A stretch of DNA of 64,000 bases from Paragonimus westermani (lineage: Eukaryota; Platyhelminthes; Trematoda; Plagiorchiida; Troglotrematidae), in assembly GCA_008508345.1 (NCBI GenBank), contig QNGE01000832.1, forward strand, positions 125,331 through 189,330. The letters are read 5' to 3'. Shown here in pieces: positions 1 to 12,200 of the stretch. The notes under the pieces were generated by a model that was given only the letters and a program-made list of their open reading frames with translations, did no database searches and had not been told where the DNA came from. Each line of letters starts with the position of its first letter. Position 1 is the stretch's first letter. A program made the position numbers and the translations under genes.

Positions 1-260
1 GCCCTCGCGACTCACAGAGTCGGTGGTTGGAGACTCTAGGTGAGATGGCGGCTAATCGAGCTCAGTGGCGTGAATGCTGTCGTTGTTTGTCCGAGTTGTC
101 TGTGAAGTGAGTGCATTTAATGACGCGGGGTAGTGAGAGCCGAAAGGAAGCTGACTTGTTGATGACGCCTTACTCTCACTTGCAGCTCGGTTGTTTGTTT
201 GCAAGGTGTAGGCAGCTTGATGTTGAATGTTTGAGTCTGGACGTAGTCATTTTCAGTAGT
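1..260 (+). mobile_element. Non-LTR retrotransposon (LINE) 3' end, 5' cut off by the window edge
   Basis: Bases 3-107 read PRDSQSRWLETLGEMAANRA then QWRECCRCLSELSVK, followed by TGA at 108-110. This matches the C-terminal end of the polymerase ORF of trematode non-LTR elements as I remember the family. About 150 bases of 3' UTR follow, to near 260. The same coding end and UTR recur at 43490-43740 with roughly 75% identity by eye, through matched blocks such as GAGCTCAG, CCGAGTTGTCT and CTCGGTTGTTTG. The last 35 codons are still open here, so this copy is younger or better kept than the second. Its clade cannot be set from so short a piece. The rest of the element would lie left of the window. 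Confidence 0.8.
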
Positions 261-1206
261 TAGGTCCCTTTCCGTCCCCTTCTTCTTTCCTTCTCTTTTT
301 CTATATAGGGTTTGCTTTTTCTCTATGGTTGTGTGGCGGTTAAGCATTAGTGTGAACCACTGATGTATTGCTGTCTATGATGATGATTGGATTGTGTGGA
401 ATCTCCCGGTCATCTCTACCCAAAATCAGACCAGCGTATCATAAAATTTTTATTAATATTATGGTATTAAAGTACCAGAGTGATTGTGTTTTTGAAGGGA
501 CTGCTATGACATCGAGATGGATGGATCGTGAACAACCTACCCTGCCAGCGTGCGACATAGACGTTTCAAGCTTGTCAAAAATGTATCGACAGCCCTGTCA
601 CATTTTCTGTTGTGATGGTCCTCAAGTGGGAATGGTGTACTTTTCACTTGGTGTCGCTTTATCCCAATCTTATCGCATGAAAGCTTAAATTCAGTAACCT
701 GAACGCAAGTCGGTTAGTACGAATTGTTTTGTTTGGTGTGGTTCGTCAGAATTGTCCGATATCAAAAAGAGAATATGGTCCGTGTTACTTCGTTTAAACT
801 CCGATCTTCTTTGTACATATGGATCAACTGCATTCCTACTTCCTCATCAAAGTGGCTTACTATGTCGAAGGTTCCACGCGGTCAGAATTACTTCGTCGTT
901 AGGGTTTTTGTGTTCAAGTAAGTTGTAAAATTCATGAGGGTGATTCTTAGGCACGAACAGTTCTGCAGCTTTGCTGATAGTTGACTAACTTACGAAACCT
1001 TGACCTTGCAGTTCATTTTAACTAGCGACTGTCTAAGTACAAAAGTACATATTTAATGTCCATTATCTGTAGGTGCAAGCTAATTGTGGTTTCAGCGATT
1101 TGCAAGAAAGCGACCCTAACACTAGATTAGCTGGTTTCCGGCACTGGAAAAAAGCCTTTTACGGTGTGACCACTGATGCTCACATAGCGCTTGAACGAAT
1201 TGTTGA

Positions 1207-1214
1207 TATATAAG
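1207..1214 (+). promoter_or_regulatory. TATA-like box upstream of the candidate plus-strand gene
   Basis: TATATAAG lies about 400 bases before the candidate ATG at 1608. It is followed by a GC-richer leader (1359-1610) that contains overlapping upstream frames. The motif is common by chance in AT-rich DNA. Confidence 0.25.
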
Positions 1215-1607
1215 CTATATATGATAAATATTCTGGCAACCGTCAAAGATGGTTCGAACTCTCTCTTCTCATTTTCACTTCTCTGCTGTATACATTAAGC
1301 ATTTCTACCACAGCCGGCTTACTACAACCCATGCCTATTTGATAACTCATTCAAACAAATGGGTGGGCGGGTGAAAGATTTAATTTGCAAAAGTTTCGTG
1401 CCGTACGGGCACTCGCGTCCCCTACGTCCTGTCCTCTCTCAGCTGAAACGGTGCCGGCTTTTCCTAGGTTGTGCTTGGTTCGATTATCCACCGGTGTCAC
1501 ACGAGCTTGTTTTCCCAACAACAGGAGCAGGCAGTCAGTGGATCAGTGCATCAGCAACTGCCATTTCCACGCTGAGTCCGGTTTGAGAGGTATTCTGTCT
1601 GGCAAAC

Positions 1608-1634
1608 ATGGATAGCAACCATAACCATCAAGAA
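1608..1634 (+). CDS. Candidate first coding exon of an unrecognised plus-strand gene
   Basis: ATG at 1608 begins MDSNHNHQE, and GAA is followed by GTATGG, a fair donor. The next candidate exon at 1787 continues in phase 0. The leader before it is noticeably richer in G and C than the surroundings, as 5' exons often are. An upstream frame overlaps this ATG and could dampen its translation. I do not recognise the product. The gene would run towards the 3' end of the protocadherin-like gene. Confidence 0.35.
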
Positions 1635-1786
1635 GTATGGTATCGTTTGAAGTGGGGTCACATTGGCGCCTGGTGATCAGTCGGGTTGTCGGGGTCATTC
1701 ACCAGGGCTTCAATTTAAGTGATTCACTATGATTTCGCGGAGCTACTCCCAAACCAAATACAGAACTGCATTTTCTCTGTTTTCAG

Positions 1787-1846
1787 AAGCGTCCAGTGGC
1801 CAGACTTGACTTCAACTACTTCGGTGACGACAAAGGAGTCTACCAG
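1787..1846 (+). CDS. Candidate second exon of an unrecognised plus-strand gene
   Basis: A textbook acceptor (TTTTCTCTGTTTTCAG) is followed by 60 open bases coding KRPVARLDFNYFGDDKGVYQ and the donor CAG-GTAGTT. The implied first intron is 152 bases. The composition looks coding, but the family is unknown. A possible 8-nt micro-exon GAAGAATG follows at 2072-2079 between TTTCTGTTCGCAG and GTGAGT. Beyond it I could not trace the gene. Confidence 0.4.
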
Positions 1847-4800
1847 GTAGTTCTGTAGGTCCCAGTCTTCGAATGGTTGCGGCTAAGGCACTTTCATCTC
1901 TGACTGATTCGCACTGTTACATCCAGAAGATACTGTCATCAAGAATAGTCTACCAGAGAAACTGGCGTTCACTCTGTGCGAATTCATCTGTATGCAGTAG
2001 CCATTTTCTCCCTAACTACTCAATCAGGCCTTTACAGGTCTTCGTGCCTGTCCACCATTTTCTGTTCGCAGGAAGAATGGTGAGTTTAGCTCTATCTTCC
2101 ACGATTAGTGTAAATGCAGACAACTTGTTAGTCATAAAGCTCATGAGAAGTTTAATGTCTCGAGTTAACAAATCACTGTGATAATGTTTTCATGGCAAAA
2201 TGTGTAATGTACCTGTAGAGCGCGACAGCTTTTTGCCCGATTAAACGTCGTTCCATGGTTCAGTTGTTTGAAGCTGTTTACATCGGGAAATGCCAGACAT
2301 TTATGTTGTGGTCAGTTTGACCACCTGCTCTACTAGGAAAACCAACAAGATGTCTGAGAAAATGGGCTTCAAAGCACAGAAAAACATTAATGTTTCAATG
2401 AAAGCCGTGATTTCCCATTACATATACATAACCACAGAGGGTGTCTGGTCAAAAGTATTCATATAAAACGATGTGGGAAATCTTTCAGGTAACACTGATC
2501 TGAGCAATATCTTTAGTTGGATAGAGCATTCAATCGATTTTTCTATATTTTAAGGCAGGAAACATTGGGATTGTGAGATAGTACACATTAAAGATTGTAG
2601 TGTGAATATCTTCGGTTAAAAATTCCGATGGATCAAAAAATCAAGCGGAATGAACTCACATCGCACCGATTTACACACCGTGAGCCGTTTATTTCTGGTT
2701 TATAACTGTTCTCTAAAATAGGGGCAACATAGAACAAAAAATGATGTCTGCACTGATGATAGATAAAGACCATCTGTTAGTTTATCCGAATTGTGATTTA
2801 CTTTGAACAAATCTATTTGATTTACCCGATTTAAAAAGTGTGTTGATGCTGTTACAGTTTTTATGGGGCCACTCGGCAACTTTTGTTTCTATAGTATATC
2901 ATTGTGATTATCAGTGAATTATGTGAAAATTATTCCGATCGGAAGACTGCGTGTGAAAGTGTTACGTAAAATCGTTTAGCAATCTGAATGTCTTGATTCG
3001 CACAGAGTGTCATAACTACCAACAGGCTTCGTCTAGTCTCGCAATACTTAAACTTGCACCAATTAGCGGTTGCCACTACGTTGTTTCGGAATGACCATTA
3101 GTATAGTACCTCATTCAGGAGGAATCAACCTCGTCTATGGACAGTTTTGTGAGTTAAAGAATGTTGCGCACTGGGTGTTCCTATTGAAGAAGCAAATCTC
3201 TCAAAATCATAGAGAAAACACGTTTTTGGACTTAGAATATTAGTTGCGCCATTCAAGAAGAAAGAGTACATCCTTCTTGGTGAATTAATCTCATTCTACT
3301 TACGCAATGGCAAAATAATTCCTAAATACCTTCAACAACAATTGTTGCATATCCCTATGGCAAAGCAAAATCATGGCTATACTCTAGGTTGCAAGCTAGT
3401 CTCGTTCGGCTTACCTTATAATGGGTCTTCAAAACTTCCTAAACAATCGGTAACGTTTCAATCCTGACAAGAAAGCTTTATCAGACAAGGTGCTGTGTTG
3501 AAAATTTGTTTATAGGTTTATGTAAACAATAATCCTATTATACTGGTAACAATCAAATGCTCGTTGAGGCGTGTGGATGACACGACTAAGTGGTAACTCA
3601 TTGTGAATTAGAAAGACTCGTTGGCTCAACCACCGTGTGCATTACGGCTCGGCGGATAAGCAGAACTTTTGTTTCGCAAGTAAGTGAAGCTGATGAATGG
3701 CGTTAATTAAGGTTAGGTTCGGTGTAAGCGAGAGCAATAGATCAGTTTGTTACCAATAAACTTTGACATGTTCATTGAGTCATCTTCCCCACCTAAATAT
3801 GGTTTTATCGAAAGTATGGTAAATAAGTGCTACTGGCTGCAGTCACTGTAAGAAGAGGTATGACTTGCGTGAAAGATCTCGTAAATTACCTTTTGCCTCC
3901 TGATCACATGAAATTATCTGCTCAAATGACATGGCTGCAATTTGATTCAAATGCCATTCGGCTGGAAAATAAAAGGTTGAAAACTAAGCTTCAACATTAT
4001 CTTGAAGACACTTAAAATGGCGAATTTACTTAACAGCAGTCTTTAAAACACTCTTTTTGTGACCAAGGCTGGTCTTACTTCCAGACAAAACATAGGTTGC
4101 GTGGTTTCTCAAGAATGATTTTTTCAAGTAGTAGTTATCTGGCTGTTTTTCAAGCCTATGTAACCTGACAGGTAAAGCCGATTAACTAGTTATCGAAACC
4201 ACCTGGGTGTGTTATAACTGCTTAATTTCACCAGCAGTCCCTGGTAATCGCATACGGACTATTTAATGGTCAAAATACGCTACAAACTGCCGTGTACGCC
4301 TTCTAGAGGGCTTGTAGTAATCACACGTTACTGACAAAGGGGTATGTGTTTTCCTAGCTCCTACGACTCGAAGTTGCCTTAATAGTTTCACCGCACTCCA
4401 ACCAACCGGGTTCTATGATGTGTAGATACTATTTTTTCTCAGGAAGGAACGTCTCATTCTTAAAAACGCCTTCAAGTTTTTAAGGAAGCGTTTCTTGTCG
4501 AACGAACGTAATGTGGTCAGAATGAACATTCACACTGTGTTACTCGTGAGTAGTCAGGCGGAAGCATATATTTGTTATTGAAGTAGCCAGAAAGGAAACA
4601 GTGGGGGCACCGTGGCAAGAAATAATGCTTTCCAAACACAAAATCTTACACTGGGTACTGTGACACCCCACAAAAACGGAGGTAACTGCTCAACTGTACT
4701 GCGAAACGAGGACAAGTGTACAGACAGTTCTACTATTCACATTGAGCACCCTTTTAATTAACAGTACTATTAATAGTGTTGTAATTCACGATTCACATCA

Positions 4801-6166
4801 ATATTGATTCACATGATGTATTTGAAGTGCTGTTACACGGTCGCTGCCTGTTTTACCATCATCATGGTAATCGAAATAGAGCCTGCGTCAATCGTTACAT
4901 TCACCGTTGGTACATTACCAGTCAGCCACGCCCACCAAGTTCCGAAGTGAAAAGGCTCATTTTGACGTTTCACATCTAAAGTCATTTCACTCGTCTATGA
5001 TTGTATCATCCATTCCTTGAATGCATGTGTGTCCCCCTCTTAATTACATTGTTCTTAGGTTGTGTTTCCTGGTCTTCTAACCGGGGGTTTTCGACGCCAT
5101 TCTAGATCCTCGGCTAAACACAGCGATATCCCTCCTAATAGTTTCATGAATGCCGTGATATATCAAAACCTTAGAACACGCTGGTCATCTGCCTTCACAA
5201 CTGTCTAATTCTGATTATCTCCTTCATTTTGACCTCTCTACCTGCACATTCACACCCTTGACCGAGTGCCATTTTTAATCTATATAGGCGCGTACTCATT
5301 CAGACCGTCCACCTGTCATCTCGTACCTGACAAGCTATCTAATTAATCCTGAGGTCTTTGTAAAAGAATTTACCGTGCGGTGGAATGACTACTTCTGAAA
5401 AATATTCCTTCTGATGAATATGTGGTTATGTAAGTAGTGAATAATCATTTCTCAATTTGTAAGAAAACAATTTCTGGATTCGATTCAAATTAATCTACAT
5501 AACATCCAATCCTCTTCTTCTCTAAGGCCTACATCATGGATATAAAAGAAGCCAGTTATACCCCGTCCTTCACTCTGTGAAGTAGGGCATTCTACAACGT
5601 AAACCAGCAATAGTTTGGTGTAACTTCACTTCGCCGGCAGTTATACAACTGAGTGACAGAACAGTCCGTAATGGTCAAAAACCTGAATATGGAACAGCCG
5701 CAAATTGTTGAACAAGCGACCTGAAACCCAGTGTTGTCCATGGGTAAATAACCCATGACAACAGGTCACTAAGTTAACCAACTAAACATATTTTAATTAT
5801 TGCTAAATGATCGAACTCCGAAGTTATTACCTTCAAGTGAAGCTATGTTGAACTGAAATCATCAACCAGTATTACGTGCACAAGAATGGTTGAAGTAACG
5901 CACTGGGATGGCGTGTCTTTGATTAGGTCAAACTTCTTGTGGGTTTATGCATGTTTACCACTAATTTATCTCTCTTTGTAGATGGATGTAAACTGTGTGT
6001 TTTACATTTACGAATAACGACAGTGAACGAAGTGACAACATAACACATGTCTGTCTTACTGTGATAATTTGCTGAAGGATGACTCGATGTTTTCGGCTTG
6101 TTGATTGAGAGAAACGACATCTAAAGATCAGTTTAAGTGCAGAACTTAACTCAGCATAAAACTTTT
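1847..6166. other. Intergenic or intronic stretch left of the protocadherin-like gene
   Basis: No gene is clearly supported here. It may contain later exons of the candidate gene starting at 1608; the best-looking piece is the plus-strand frame 3827-4015, whose end (NAIRLENKRLKTKLQHYLED) looks like a short coiled coil, but its splice sites are weak. A 13-bp-arm hairpin sits at 5732-5763. Further cytoplasmic exons of the protocadherin-like gene could also lie here, but I found none. Confidence 0.4.
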
Positions 6167-6219
6167 TCATCGGCATTGAACTGAAAACAATACATGTGAA
6201 TTACTGACTGAAACGCCAG
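6167..6219 (-). CDS. Possible last exon of the protocadherin-like gene (very short tail)
   Basis: An acceptor with a strong pyrimidine tract (TTTTTCTCTTTAACTTCAG) lies only 54 nt after the exon 5 donor. Splicing there gives AGVSVSNSHVLFSVQCR and a stop, for a protein of about 1213 residues. A second acceptor, ATTGTTTTCAG, would start the exon at 6180 and leave only VQCR. Both introns (54 and 93 nt) are multiples of three, so the spliced and unspliced readings all use the same stop. I see no AATAAA-type signal shortly downstream on this strand, so a tail encoded by further exons off the left edge remains possible. Confidence 0.35.
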
Positions 6220-9200
6220 CTGAAGTTAAAGAGAAAAATTGTCCTACCGACATCAACATTTTCATTGACGTACCGTGATTTTTGTGCGACAAAGTCGCTC
6301 GATTTGGCTTTTTTACCTTCGTGTATAAATAGATAAGGCTGGCGACAACAAGCACTAGTGCAAAGAACACCGCCAGAGCGAGCATATATATAATGGGAAT
6401 CCCATTCCCTGGGGCTCCTGTGTTGTGAGCAACTGGCTTTGGATGGGCACGTATTGGTGTTCGTAGATTGTTTGCGGTTGATTTTGTCAGACTGATAATT
6501 GGTTCATTAAACTGACGTACTGCATCGGGAGCATAGTCTGAGACAGCTTGTGAGATCACCGCAGTTGGCGCATTAAACGCAGTAAGTGGATCATGATAAA
6601 ACAAATGAACCCCGGTGATGGCTTGTTCAGGAGTCGGTCCCCGATCTGTTGCCCGAATCAGCAGCTTGTCTGGTCGACGGTAGCGTTTGGTGGCTGACTG
6701 TGTGGACGGCGAGTAGATTTCGTCGAACGTGAGTTGTTTGGAGAGGACTAATCGACCGTCAGAATGGAGAGTGAACGCTGGTACATAGTCGCTGGATTCG
6801 ACCAGTGGTGAGCCATCTTTGTCAGCTGCAGTAGAAGAATCTCTTCTGTAGGTAGCACTAGATGCTGGATGGATTAGTTCGTATACCACTGTACCGTTGG
6901 GCCCCTCGTCCGGATCCACTGCCTCAAACTACAGGAAGAAGACACAAAGAAAGTACCCAAGCAAGGTCATTTGAATATGCAGATGTACATTCGTTAAAGA
7001 TAAACAGACCCATTGGGACAAAAATATTCGTCATCCCATTCATATTGTTGTTCAGTTGTTCACAACTAAGATATCTAATGGAAAGGAAAACCAAGATTGA
7101 AGCAATCGTTGCCTTCAACATAAAGAGGTCTGTTGATACAGTATGCGTTCGGTGTGGTACAAGTTGACCATCTGATGGGTTCACCACAGTGATTTTTCGT
7201 GGTATGCTTTCATTCTGCTGTCTACTAAAGGCGACTGGTAATTTTGTCTGTATTTTAGTTGGGTCATATTTAAACCGCTGAAAGTTGGACAGCAGTCCAA
7301 TCTGATTGACCTACGTCCCAAACAGTTCCGCACATTTAGTTAAGGACGCATCCTATGTTCCCTCCGAAGAAGAGAACGGCTGCTAATTAAGAGATCGTTT
7401 AGATGGTAGCAGTCATACCTGTTGGATGAGGAGACTTATTATCATCCTGTGATATACACGATTGAGTGCATGTTTAGATCGGCAGCCAGCGATTCAGTGG
7501 TGTCTTTTGTCACTAAAGGTGTAAATAAGAATTGGAATCGCCTCTTACTTTTGCCCATTGTGACTTTAACACTTTCAAGGAGCCTCCATCATTTAGCAAA
7601 ATTTTTGTCCTATATTTTAATGTCTTGAGATGAACTGCACCACATCACTCCGGATTACACGGTTCCCTGGTTCCCGGTATCGCAAACAACGTAATGTTTC
7701 CCGTTTAAACCGCCTGTTTAGGAGCAGTTCTTAGCATGGTTGTAGGCGACCGAATGTCAATAATTTATTCGACCGGTTTTAGTCACAGAACATAGAGCTC
7801 AGTAACTGACATTAACTGATTTTCACTGTGCTGAATCATACGATTAGACAAAGTGATACAGTTGGCGGGAAAAGCAAGTAAACTGTATGTTTGTAGTTCG
7901 AATCCTCGGAGAAGCAGCACGATAATTGATCAACGGGCACTCATGTTCAACAAACCCTTGACAATGTAGTTTCCACTTTATCACAGTTCAGCCCACTAAA
8001 TAATTGTAAGTTTTAATAATCTTCCCTTTCACATCCCTGCGGTTTTTCAGACAGGCTGTCCATTGAGTTCATAGTCGTCGAACCACCGACACTGATTTAC
8101 GTTGTTGAAGGTCAGCCACGGATAAATTACTCACTTCCGGTTGAGAGCAGTAGCTAGTTTGGCTTGTAACTTCCTGAGGTTGTGTCAAAAGCAGAAACAT
8201 GATATTAAGTGGAAGCAGATTGAAAGAGCGTAATCAAACCGCTGCAGCGAACTTCGAGTGATTTGAAGGCTGCATTTATTAGTGTTTGGTACACAATTTT
8301 CTTTGTCGATCAGATTTCAGATAGATAATCCAAACAATCAAGTTGCCTCCGCAAACAGAATGGTATAATGGCTAAGATAAATGTGGTTTGTTTCGGGCGG
8401 CAAATCATTTATTTCAATTCGACAATGAGTTCTTAAGTTCAACAGAGTGAAAACATCATGATTTGAACGCGAACTGGGGAGTATTTCTACAAGTGTGTGT
8501 ACAACAAACGTGCACATACTCCTCAAAGACAGGTGCAGGTGAAACTATACTAGAAGCAAACCCACCGGTACAACAGTTCTGATAATAGTCGTTAACTTTA
8601 AGGTGTTTGTTTCCTGTGGATGCTTTCATATTTTAATCGAATTGAAACAGAGCTGTCAATTATGAGGTAGAAAACCAGTCGAACTATTCCGGTTGTATAA
8701 CATTTGGGTTTTTAGATCAATCGCCAGATAGCGGATATTTATTCAAGGCAGGGGTTTCGGGGACCTTGTATTGATGACTACAACACAAAAGCCGGATACA
8801 AAACATGGAGCCTCACGCGAAAACCGATTAAAGTACGGCTTAATGGGGCAGCAGTATGAAAGTAGCTGCCAACTTCTCTATCATGTAATTCCTGGTAGTT
8901 GCATCTGGCCGAATGGAACTGAAAGACCCTCCAAGCTAATTGAGGTATGGTTTGTGTAGGAACACTGGGAAAGAAACTTAAAGCACTGCCTGCTGTATTG
9001 ATTTTGTTATTGTGACATTAGGTACATGTTTGCATCAGCAAAGCAGATTGAGTTGTGTGTACTGTGTTGAAGTAAATTAATACGCGCTCATACGGGTTAT
9101 CGTGCGTACCGATGCGCACCCACCTATAGACAGTACTTTGAAAATTGGCGGGCTGTGGCTGGAACCATCAGCCGGATCACTTTATGGAAACATCTACTGA

Positions 9201-12200
9201 CCACTACGAAAGTAATCATTCAGTAATATGGTTTGGCGCACCCAATAACTCCTGCGAACAAGGAAGTGGTATACAATGTCTACTTGCTGTGGTGGACCGC
9301 CACGTTGATAATAGCGTAGCGCATATAAAATAATTGCCAGGACGAACTTAAAAATCGGTCAGTAGAGGAATTGTTGACTGTGTGGTTGCGACCAGTTACG
9401 TAATGAACATATCAGTTGCTGAACAAGACCGTAAACCCCACCACCACAATGAGAGCAGGGCTGTCCAGTTAGATGCACAAGTACGCTTTGTAGTTAAGAG
9501 ACTTGGTCTAGCTATTTTATCACCCATAGGACATTAAGTGACTGAAGTGAAAACAAGAAGACGTTGAGAATCACTTGAGAAAACTTGTATTGCTTAGGCT
9601 TTCCTTAAATCTATTTAGCCACATCATAACTCAAAGGTAGACTTTACATTTAACAGTCAATTTTTTCGCATATTCGTGCGTTTGATCTCATCAGGTTTCA
9701 TACGTTGACTGTACTGACAAGACATGTAGACATCGTCCTGCATGGTTAGGCTGCGGTGTGACTTAAAAGGCACCAAAAGATGTTGTTTATCTGATCGATT
9801 TGGATCATTTTCCTCACAAGAGATGTTTCTCAGGTCACCTACAAATATTTTAAAGTTGAGTAAAATGGTGATATTTTGGACAGTAAGCGTTGCCAAAGTT
9901 GGTGGTATCGGATTGCACAGTCCTGAAGACTATACTGAGGTGTTCGTATGGAGGCATTTCATACTGCTGCACATACAGTTAACTGAACTCACGACTTAGA
10001 AGAGTGAGTGCGTGAATGCTGTCTACCGTGAAGTCCACATGATCTCGACGGCCACTCTTCAAACTTCCCCCCGATGACTACTTTCAAATTTATTGCGTAG
10101 CAGTTAGCTAGATGGTTAGACACAGAAAAAAGACGTTTCGTCAGATACCTTCTGGTTCTACTGACTTCAGCGGATGTATCCAAACAATTCACTTCCTTAG
10201 TAACACTCAAATCAAGGCGAACTAATAAAAGCAGATAGACCGGTGTTACAGATTTGTGGCTCCAGATTGTCACATTCTGCTTATATGAACCTTCTGATTT
10301 ATCCCGATATATGTGTAAAATAAACGGTTTCATAACAGCGATCACAGGGGTAGCTTACAAAGCAATAGTTTAGCAATACTATTCGGAGGGTGTATTTTAG
10401 GAAATATAAAGAACATTAGTTGCTAAAACCCATTTGAGACGTACTGTAAGAAATAACTAACAAACATCGAAGACAGAAAGTCTAGCAGGAGAGTTGATAA
10501 CTGGCTACGGTTTGTGCCAAGTCATGTGCACTTCTAATTGTACACTCCGAGAACGGAACTTATCATATGTTCGAATATATTATATATGGCTGAGCATAGT
10601 CTACTGTAAAAAAAATGTAAAAATGCCAATGTCTTCGTATTGCTTCTTGATATTCATCATCAAACCAACATTCCACGACCGGTTTCGTTCTTGCTTGGAC
10701 TCATCACGCATAGATAGTTTGAATGAAGAATCGAACCGTCTACCATCCGCGTTACGAGACTGCCTCTATCTGATAAGTCCAAACAAGGACGAAACCTGTC
10801 AGGAAGTGTTGGTTTGGAAGTAAGCATCAAGAAGTACTACGAACGCCATTTCGAGCCGTTGAGGCCGTAACCAGTGCAAATTGGCAATCTGAGGTGGACC
10901 GTGTTCATTCACACTAGTGAGGTGAAAACGAGCTATAACTCAACACTACTGTCTAATTCTGTGCGTAAACTTCATCATGCACTGTGATCCCAGTTTGTGA
11001 TTTTCAGGAGATAAACTCACAGGCTTTGCGATGGTGAGCAAATTTCAACCTGTTCCCATCTCTGCGGTTTTATTGTATGGGCCGTAAGGTGTTCCAGCAT
11101 TTGGGGGATGAAGGGTAAACCGGTGCACTCTCATTGACTCAACAAAGCACATTCTACAGTGTAATCACTTGATCTTTTAAAGTGCTGAGCAAAGGGCTCA
11201 CGTGGTAGGAGGGGCAGAATGTAAATATACGACATGAACTTTGTGTTTAATGGTTACTTTGGTTGCAGTGTGATGATCACAAACCTCACGACAGGGTACT
11301 TTTTCTTTGTACTTAATTTCATTGGAAAGGCATATACATGTCTTAAGTTTGGTACAAGTAATAAATCAGCCATTCGGCTATTCATCCCACTAGGCCATCG
11401 GCATCGTAAACAAAATCCACTCAGAGTTTATCGAGAAGGCAATTATTTCTTGAACTTTTGTTCACTTTGTAGTGTAGTAACTAGAAAACAATCTATGGCT
11501 ACCTACGTCAACTCCCGATAGGTTTGCGGATTTGCATCATTTGAGTTGGATCGTAAGGTAGATAGGTATATCGTCTTAGAAATCCTGGATCTGTTTTGTG
11601 TTGTTCAAGAATTCGTTTTGGGAATTCCCCAGGTGTTAGATAACAAATGTATATGCACTTTTCAATAGAACAACCACAACTGTTATGCTAACAAATTCTA
11701 GTCCTTACATTTCATATGGTACCCGTTTCTTTGGTCTTTGTTAACTTGCTGTTTGATTGTGCCCACGTGCATTTTAAAGTATCTTAAGGTAAGATTCTTT
11801 AGGTAATGCGTATTTTTGTATCTTTCAACTGTTTACCTGAAATATATGGATATTGTCAGATACAACCGAACAGCACATAAACCGTGAGTAACGCTCGCTC
11901 ACTAGCTTACATACCAGTTTACGTATAGGCTGTTTTGTTTAATTAATTAAATCCGTCAACTCATGTTCCTCACTTCTAATCAAGTAGATGTCTGCACAAA
12001 CTGGATGGAAACAGAATTGCGGGGAAGTGTATCGATACGGGTGTTCGCGATTCGTCGCCGGCTCCACTTGAGTAAATTTGACCCAAGTTCACTTTTGTAT
12101 TCATTCCACCAGCAAACTGAGAGATAAATTTTCTTACTTCCTCTTAAAACTTTTTGTGCGTTTTAATGTACAAGTGTGATGGAGATACAGCCAGTGATAT

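Larger units (their letters stand above)
10622..10850. repeat. Long imperfect inverted repeat carrying two hammerhead-like motifs
   Basis: The left arm (about 10622-10717) and right arm (about 10762-10850) are reverse complements at roughly 70-75% by eye, around a spacer of about 44 bases. The arms share the hammerhead-like core and a further 50 bases beyond it, including GTTGGTTTG, ATCAAGAAG and TACGAA blocks. The arms are therefore two copies of the same element in head-to-head orientation rather than a chance hairpin. Penelope-like terminal repeats and schistosome satellite repeats are known to carry such ribozymes, so a PLE or satellite origin is plausible but not shown. Confidence 0.7.

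Noticed and set aside
6924..7187. Minus-strand frame starting with a signal-like peptide just before exon 5
   Set aside because: It is out of frame with exon 5 and lies in intron 4, where exon 4 already joins exon 5 perfectly.
7860..7920. B-box-like GTTCGAATCC at 7896-7905, possible tRNA or SINE
   Set aside because: No acceptor or anticodon stem can be drawn, no A-box lies at a proper distance, and no flanking duplication was seen.
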